Source of the DNA: JBQTHP01 sp052389755
GTDB lineage: Bacteria; Pseudomonadota; Gammaproteobacteria; Steroidobacterales; Steroidobacteraceae
Assembly (NCBI GenBank): GCA_052389755.1
Contig: JBQTHP010000245.1
Location: 1 to 17,270, forward strand
DNA: 17,270 nt
Direction of reading: 5' to 3'
Positions 14,036 through 17,270 of this stretch are shown here, in pieces. The notes below the pieces were generated by a model. That model was given only the letters and a program-made list of their open reading frames with translations, made no database searches and had not been told where the DNA came from. Positions within the stretch are counted from its first letter, which is position 1, and every line of letters starts with the position of its first letter. A program made the translations under genes and the position numbers.

Positions 14036-14764
14036 TCAATTCCCCTTCAGATGCTGCGCCAACACCGCCGGCGGCACATAGCCGGGCAAGATCTCACCGT
14101 CGCTCAGGACGATCGCCGGGGTGCCGCGGATCGCGAAGGCCTGGCCGAGCTCGTAGTGCCGCTCCACCGGAGACTTCCCGCAGGGTTTCACGTCGAGCTC
14201 GTCGCCGCGCTTCGCCCGCGTGAGCGCTTCGTTGCGCCTGGGCGAGCACCACACCTCGACGGCCTTGTCCCAGGACTCCGAATTCGGGCCGGAACGCGGA
14301 TAGAGAAGATAGCGAACGCGTATGCCGAGGCGGTTGTACTCGCCGATCTGGCTGTGAAGCTTGCGGCAGTAGCCGCAATCGACGTCGGTGAAGACGGTGA
14401 TCGTGTGTTTCGGCTCGCGCGGCGCGAACACGAGCATCTCGGATTCCGGCACGCCCGCGAGCATCTTCAGCCGCACGTCGCGACGCCGCGTCTCGCTCAG
14501 GTTGTCGTTGGATGCGAGCTCGTACAGATCGCCCGCAATGACGTACTTGCCGTCCGTCGAAACGTACGCGACGTCCGTGCCGCGCATGAGCTCGTACATA
14601 CCCGTGATCGGCGAAGGACGCAGCTCTTCGGCCTTCGCTCCCGGTATCTTCTTCGCCAGCTCGGCGCGGGCCTCCGCGTTCCCGGGCTGCTGCGCCGCGA
14701 CCGGCGCGAGGGGTGCCGCCGATGAGGTGAGCAGCAGGATGAGGACGCGCGCGGGCGAGGTCAT
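14036..14764 (-). CDS. dsbC: Thiol:disulfide interchange protein DsbC
   Basis: DsbC is a periplasmic disulfide isomerase that reshuffles wrong disulfides in exported proteins. The 242-residue precursor has a signal peptide (about 1-24, cleavage after VAA), an N-terminal dimerisation region, and a thioredoxin-fold domain with the active site CGYC (130-133) in VFTDVDCGYCRKLH. It also has the structural disulfide pair Cys173 and Cys195 and cis-Pro216 in GTPAIV. The ATG at 14764 gives a proper signal peptide; a longer in-frame extension to 14821 is rejected. It lies 96 bp downstream of xerD on the same strand, the order seen in Pseudomonas (xerD-dsbC), which supports DsbC over DsbG. Confidence 0.94.
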   Translation of the reverse strand: MTSPARVLILLLTSSAAPLAPVAAQQPGNAEARAELAKKIPGAKAEELRPSPITGMYELMRGTDVAYVSTDGKYVIAGDLYELASNDNLSETRRRDVRLKMLAGVPESEMLVFAPREPKHTITVFTDVDCGYCRKLHSQIGEYNRLGIRVRYLLYPRSGPNSESWDKAVEVWCSPRRNEALTRAKRGDELDVKPCGKSPVERHYELGQAFAIRGTPAIVLSDGEILPGYVPPAVLAQHLKGN

Positions 14765-14860
14765 ACGGGGCTTTCCCGGGGAATTGGAACGTGCTGCGGC
14801 GGTTCGACACGCTGCGGCCACGAAGGTTCGCCGCAGTCTAGCAGCCGTAACCGACCGCGG

Positions 14861-15820
14861 TCAGCCCCGCGGATGATGCTGCGAGTGCAGTTCCTTCATG
14901 CGCTCGCGTGCGACGTGCGTGTAGATCTGCGTCGTCGAGAGATCGCTGTGGCCGAGCAGCATCTGCACGACGCGAAGGTCGGCGCCGTGGTTGAGCAGAT
15001 GCGTCGCGAACGCGTGCCGCAGGGTGTGCGGCGAGAGCTCTTTGGCGATGCTGGCCTTGCGGGCGTAGCGCTTGATGATGTGCCAGAAAGCCTGCCGCGT
15101 CATGCGATCGCCGCGGCGCGTCGGGAAGAGATAGTCGGTGGTGCGATCGAGCAGAATTTCGCCGCGCGGCCCGCGCGTGAACTCCGTGAGCCAGCGCACG
15201 GCTTCCTCGCCGAGCGGGATGAGCCGCTCGCGGTTGCCCTTGCCCAGGATGCGCAGCACGCCCTGATTGAGATTCACCTGCGCATGGCGCAGGTTCACGA
15301 GCTCGGAGACGCGCAGCCCGGTCGCGTAGAGCACTTCGAGCATGGTGCGGTCGCGGTTGCCGAGCGGATCGGCGACGGTCGGCGCGCCGAGAAGCGATTC
15401 CACTTCCTCTTCCGTCAGCGACTTCGGCAGCGAGCGGCCGATCTTCGGCATCGCGATCAGCGCGGTCGGGTCCTCGCGGATGACGTTCTCGCGCACGAGG
15501 TAGCGGAAGAAGCGGCGGAAGCTCGACAGCTGCCGCGCAGTCGAGCGCGGCCGTGCACCGAGGTGCACGCGCCACGCGATGAATTCCTGCAGATCACCGC
15601 GCGAGGTGCGCAGGATCGCGACACCGCGCTCTGTAAGCCAGCGGCCCAGCGCCGTGAGGTCGGCGCGGTACGCGGCGAGCGTGTTCGCGGACAGTCCGCG
15701 TTCCATCCACACGGCGTCGAGGAAACGGGAGACGGCCGAATCGACGGTGGTGGGCGGCTGTGCAACGGCTGCGGCGTGTTTCGACAACTGGCGGCCTCGC
15801 GCGAAGTCCGTGCGCGCCAC
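14861..15820 (-). CDS. xerD: Site-specific tyrosine recombinase XerD
   Basis: XerD acts with XerC at the dif site to resolve chromosome dimers under FtsK control. The 319-residue sequence has the SAM-like N-terminal domain (about 26-115) and the catalytic domain with Arg170 (ATGLRVSEL), Lys194 (GKGNRERL), His265 and Arg268 (SPHTLRHAFATHLL), His291 (LGHSDLS) and nucleophile Tyr300 (TTQIYTHV). The tail LHSQHHPRG matches XerD, not XerC. The GTG start at 15820 makes it about 21 residues longer than the 298-residue E. coli protein. A TTG further in is possible, so the true start is uncertain. It is a housekeeping recombinase, not an element integrase. Confidence 0.96.
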   Translation of the reverse strand: MARTDFARGRQLSKHAAAVAQPPTTVDSAVSRFLDAVWMERGLSANTLAAYRADLTALGRWLTERGVAILRTSRGDLQEFIAWRVHLGARPRSTARQLSSFRRFFRYLVRENVIREDPTALIAMPKIGRSLPKSLTEEEVESLLGAPTVADPLGNRDRTMLEVLYATGLRVSELVNLRHAQVNLNQGVLRILGKGNRERLIPLGEEAVRWLTEFTRGPRGEILLDRTTDYLFPTRRGDRMTRQAFWHIIKRYARKASIAKELSPHTLRHAFATHLLNHGADLRVVQMLLGHSDLSTTQIYTHVARERMKELHSQHHPRG

Positions 15821-15985
15821 CCGGCGCGCCCTGTCAGCGGACCCGTTCGGTCAAGTGCGCTGCAGTATGGTGACAGCGCTCCGGGAGCGGGCGTGACGAC
15901 CTTCACAACTGCGCGCAAGCATTAACATAAAGAGAACCAGTTCACACACACTGCCGCTCCAGGCCACGACTGCGATCTCTCTCCG
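15821..15985. promoter_or_regulatory. Divergent xerD / acyltransferase intergenic region
   Basis: This 165-bp gap between divergent genes must hold both promoters. For the plus-strand gene, TTCACA (15902-15907, five of six to the -35 consensus) and CATAAA (15926-15931) are 18 bp apart and form a plausible weak promoter. The AT-rich patch around 15920-15935 stands out against the GC-rich surroundings. I found no defensible minus-strand promoter and no operator. Confidence 0.4.
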
Positions 15986-16726
15986 ATGCACCGTTTTTTC
16001 AAAGCGCCACTGGCACTTGCATACGGGATCTATGCCTGGATCGCGTTCGTCGCAATCGCCGTGCTGGCCCTCGCCAGCGCGTTGCTGGTGCCCGGGCTCG
16101 AACGCCGGCGGGCGACAGTGAGCGCGCTGGCCCGGACGTTCCTCCGGCTCGCCGGCATGCCGCTCGCGGTGCGGCATGCCGAGCGGATTCCGCCGGGTCA
16201 GTGCGTCATCGTCGCGAATCACGCGAGCTATCTCGACGGTCCGGTGTTCACGGCCGTCCTGCCCCCGAGGTTCGGCTTCGTCATCAAGCGCGAAATGTCG
16301 CGCGTTCCGCTCGCCGGTGCCCTCCTCGCGCGCATCGGATCGCAATTCGTCGAGCGTTTCGATCGCCATCGCGGCGCTGCGGACGCGCGGCGGGTGCTGC
16401 GTTCGGCGGTGAACGGACATTCTCTGGTTTTTTTCCCGGAAGGGACGTTCTCTCATCAGCCGGGGCTGCTGAAATTTCACACCGGCGCGTTCGCGACGGC
16501 CGCGCGCGCGGGATGTCCGGTGGTGCCGGCCGTCGTTCGAGGCACTCGATCCGCGCTGCCCTCGCGCAGCCTGCTCCCGCGGCCGGGCGCGATCGAGATC
16601 GAATTCCTGCCGCCGATCATGGCCGCCGCCGAGTCGGCGGACAAAGCGGCCGTCGAGCTGCGCGATCGGGCGCGGAACGCGATTCTCCGGGAGTTGAAGG
16701 AGCCGGACCTCTCGGCTGCCGCTTGA
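15986..16726 (+). CDS. 1-acyl-sn-glycerol-3-phosphate acyltransferase (PlsC family)
   Basis: The 246-residue membrane protein belongs to the lysophosphatidic acid acyltransferase family, which adds an acyl chain to the sn-2 position of lysophosphatidate to give phosphatidic acid. A hydrophobic N-terminal segment (about 9-37) anchors it in the inner membrane. Motif I is NHASYLD (78-84; the His-x4-Asp catalytic pair), then KREMSRVPL (101-109), and motif III is FPEGTFS (150-156). The ATG at 15986 has no clear ribosome site. It is divergent from xerD and convergent with the IcmF-like gene. It may be the housekeeping PlsC or a paralog for another lipid; a genome may carry several. Confidence 0.9.
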   Translation: MHRFFKAPLALAYGIYAWIAFVAIAVLALASALLVPGLERRRATVSALARTFLRLAGMPLAVRHAERIPPGQCVIVANHASYLDGPVFTAVLPPRFGFVIKREMSRVPLAGALLARIGSQFVERFDRHRGAADARRVLRSAVNGHSLVFFPEGTFSHQPGLLKFHTGAFATAARAGCPVVPAVVRGTRSALPSRSLLPRPGAIEIEFLPPIMAAAESADKAAVELRDRARNAILRELKEPDLSAAA

Positions 16727-16732
16727 TGCGGA

Positions 16733-16764
16733 CTCAGACGGCTCAGACGTCTGAGTCGTCTTAG
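16733..16764. repeat. Second copy of the AGACG 9-bp repeat palindrome
   Basis: CTCAGACGG (16733-16741) and CTCAGACGT (16742-16750) face two inverted units, ACGTCTGAG (16747-16755) and TCGTCTTAG (16756-16764). The centre CTCAGACGTCTGAG (16742-16755) is a perfect 14-bp palindrome. The whole 32 bp is palindromic apart from a few mismatches. Units are the same as those at 6413-6537. It lies between the convergent acyltransferase (stop 16726) and the IcmF-like gene (stop 16774), where its hairpin could act on both transcripts; no T-tract follows. Confidence 0.85.
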
Positions 16765-16773
16765 CCCTTCCCC

Positions 16774-17270
16774 TCACATGTTCCTGCGGTACTGCCCACC
16801 CACCTGATACAGCGCGCGCGAGATCTGCCCGAGAGAGCAGACTTTTACGGCTTCCATGAGCTCGGCAAAAACATTGCCGCCGCTCGCGGCGGCCGCCTGC
16901 AGCTTCGCGAGCGCGGCGGGAGCAGCGCCAGCGTTGCGCGCCTGGAACGCGCGCACGCCGGCCACCTGGTCCTGCTTCTCCTGCTCGGTGGATCGGATGA
17001 GCGCAGTGCCCTTGTGCTCCTCGAGCGCGTCGGCGCCGGAGAGGAAGGTGTTCACGCCGACGAGCGGCAGCGAACCGTCGTGCTTCCTCGTCTCGTAGTA
17101 GAGCGACTCTTCCTGAATCTTGCCGCGTTGATACATGGTCTCCATGGCACCGAGGACGCCGCCGCGCTCCGAGAGCGCTTCGAATTCCCGATACACGGCT
17201 TCTTCGACGAGATCGGTCAGATACTCGATGAGGAACGAGCCCTGCCAGGGATTCTGATTTCTGTTGAGCC
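16774..17270 (-). CDS. icmF: C-terminal part of an IcmF-like acyl-CoA mutase (partial)
   Basis: The frame is open from the window edge (no start in the window) to a TGA at 16774-16776 and gives the last 164 residues. The visible sequence starts NRNQNPWQGSF, then LTDLVEEAVYREFE, MYQRGKIQEESLYYE, and ends VKVCSLGQISRALYQVGGQYRRNM (split here), typical of the B12-dependent fused isobutyryl-CoA mutase IcmF. IcmF joins a B12 domain, a G-protein chaperone domain and the substrate domain in about 1,100 residues; only the substrate-domain end is seen. The enzyme interconverts isobutyryl-CoA and n-butyryl-CoA (or isovaleryl/pivalyl-CoA). A plain methylmalonyl-CoA mutase is the alternative, but the QYRRNM ending favours IcmF. 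Confidence 0.88.
   Translation of the reverse strand, partial: LNRNQNPWQGSFLIEYLTDLVEEAVYREFEALSERGGVLGAMETMYQRGKIQEESLYYETRKHDGSLPLVGVNTFLSGADALEEHKGTALIRSTEQEKQDQVAGVRAFQARNAGAAPAALAKLQAAAASGGNVFAELMEAVKVCSLGQISRALYQVGGQYRRNM

Noticed and set aside
14861..15820. Integrase of a mobile element
   Set aside because: The sequence matches XerD through its whole length and tail and is next to dsbC as in other Gammaproteobacteria; no att repeats or cargo genes are seen.

Overview
The window is high-GC bacterial chromosome with dense genes, short operons and 4-bp start/stop overlaps. The gene orders queA-tgt-yajC-secD-secF and xerD-dsbC, a 7Fe FdxA ferredoxin and an IcmF-type mutase all point to Proteobacteria, most likely Gammaproteobacteria. 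This is inferred from gene order and protein motifs; no database was searched. Almost everything is housekeeping or core metabolism. I see no phage, transposase, CRISPR array or defence island.

Layout. Positions 1-72 hold the tail of an unidentified plus-strand gene, then a strong hairpin inside a larger inverted repeat. Positions 180-6398, all on the minus strand and read right to left, are queA, tgt, yajC, secD, secF and a TerC-family gene: queuosine tRNA modification followed by the Sec translocon accessory complex. A GC-rich palindromic repeat sits between tgt and yajC. Upstream of queA (6413-6537) is a 125-bp structure made of 9-bp AGACG-type units in two opposed arrays. Positions 6525-8545 (minus) are an ECF-like sigma factor, a one-pass membrane protein in the anti-sigma position and a secreted double-PDZ protein, arranged as one operon. 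Positions about 8621-8844 are the orphaned C-terminus of an OprP/OprO-like porin. Positions 8877-12628 (plus) are a complete sulfate ABC importer (sbp-cysT-cysW-cysA).

Positions 12676-12994 hold the most notable feature: a tRNA-Leu(CAA) gene split in its anticodon by a 232-nt group I intron that closely resembles the Azoarcus tRNA-Ile intron type. A zinc-ribbon NUDIX hydrolase follows 27 bp later, then fdxA. Minus-strand dsbC and xerD come next. A plus-strand 1-acylglycerol-3-phosphate acyltransferase is divergent from xerD. The window ends with the 3' part of a minus-strand IcmF-like acyl-CoA mutase.

The items most worth follow-up are the intron-bearing tRNA-Leu(CAA), whose predicted 5' splice-site pair is C-G instead of the usual U-G, and a short repeat family (9-bp units, core AGACG) that occurs at two intergenic sites (6413-6537 and 16733-16764) and even supplies the stop codon of the PDZ gene.
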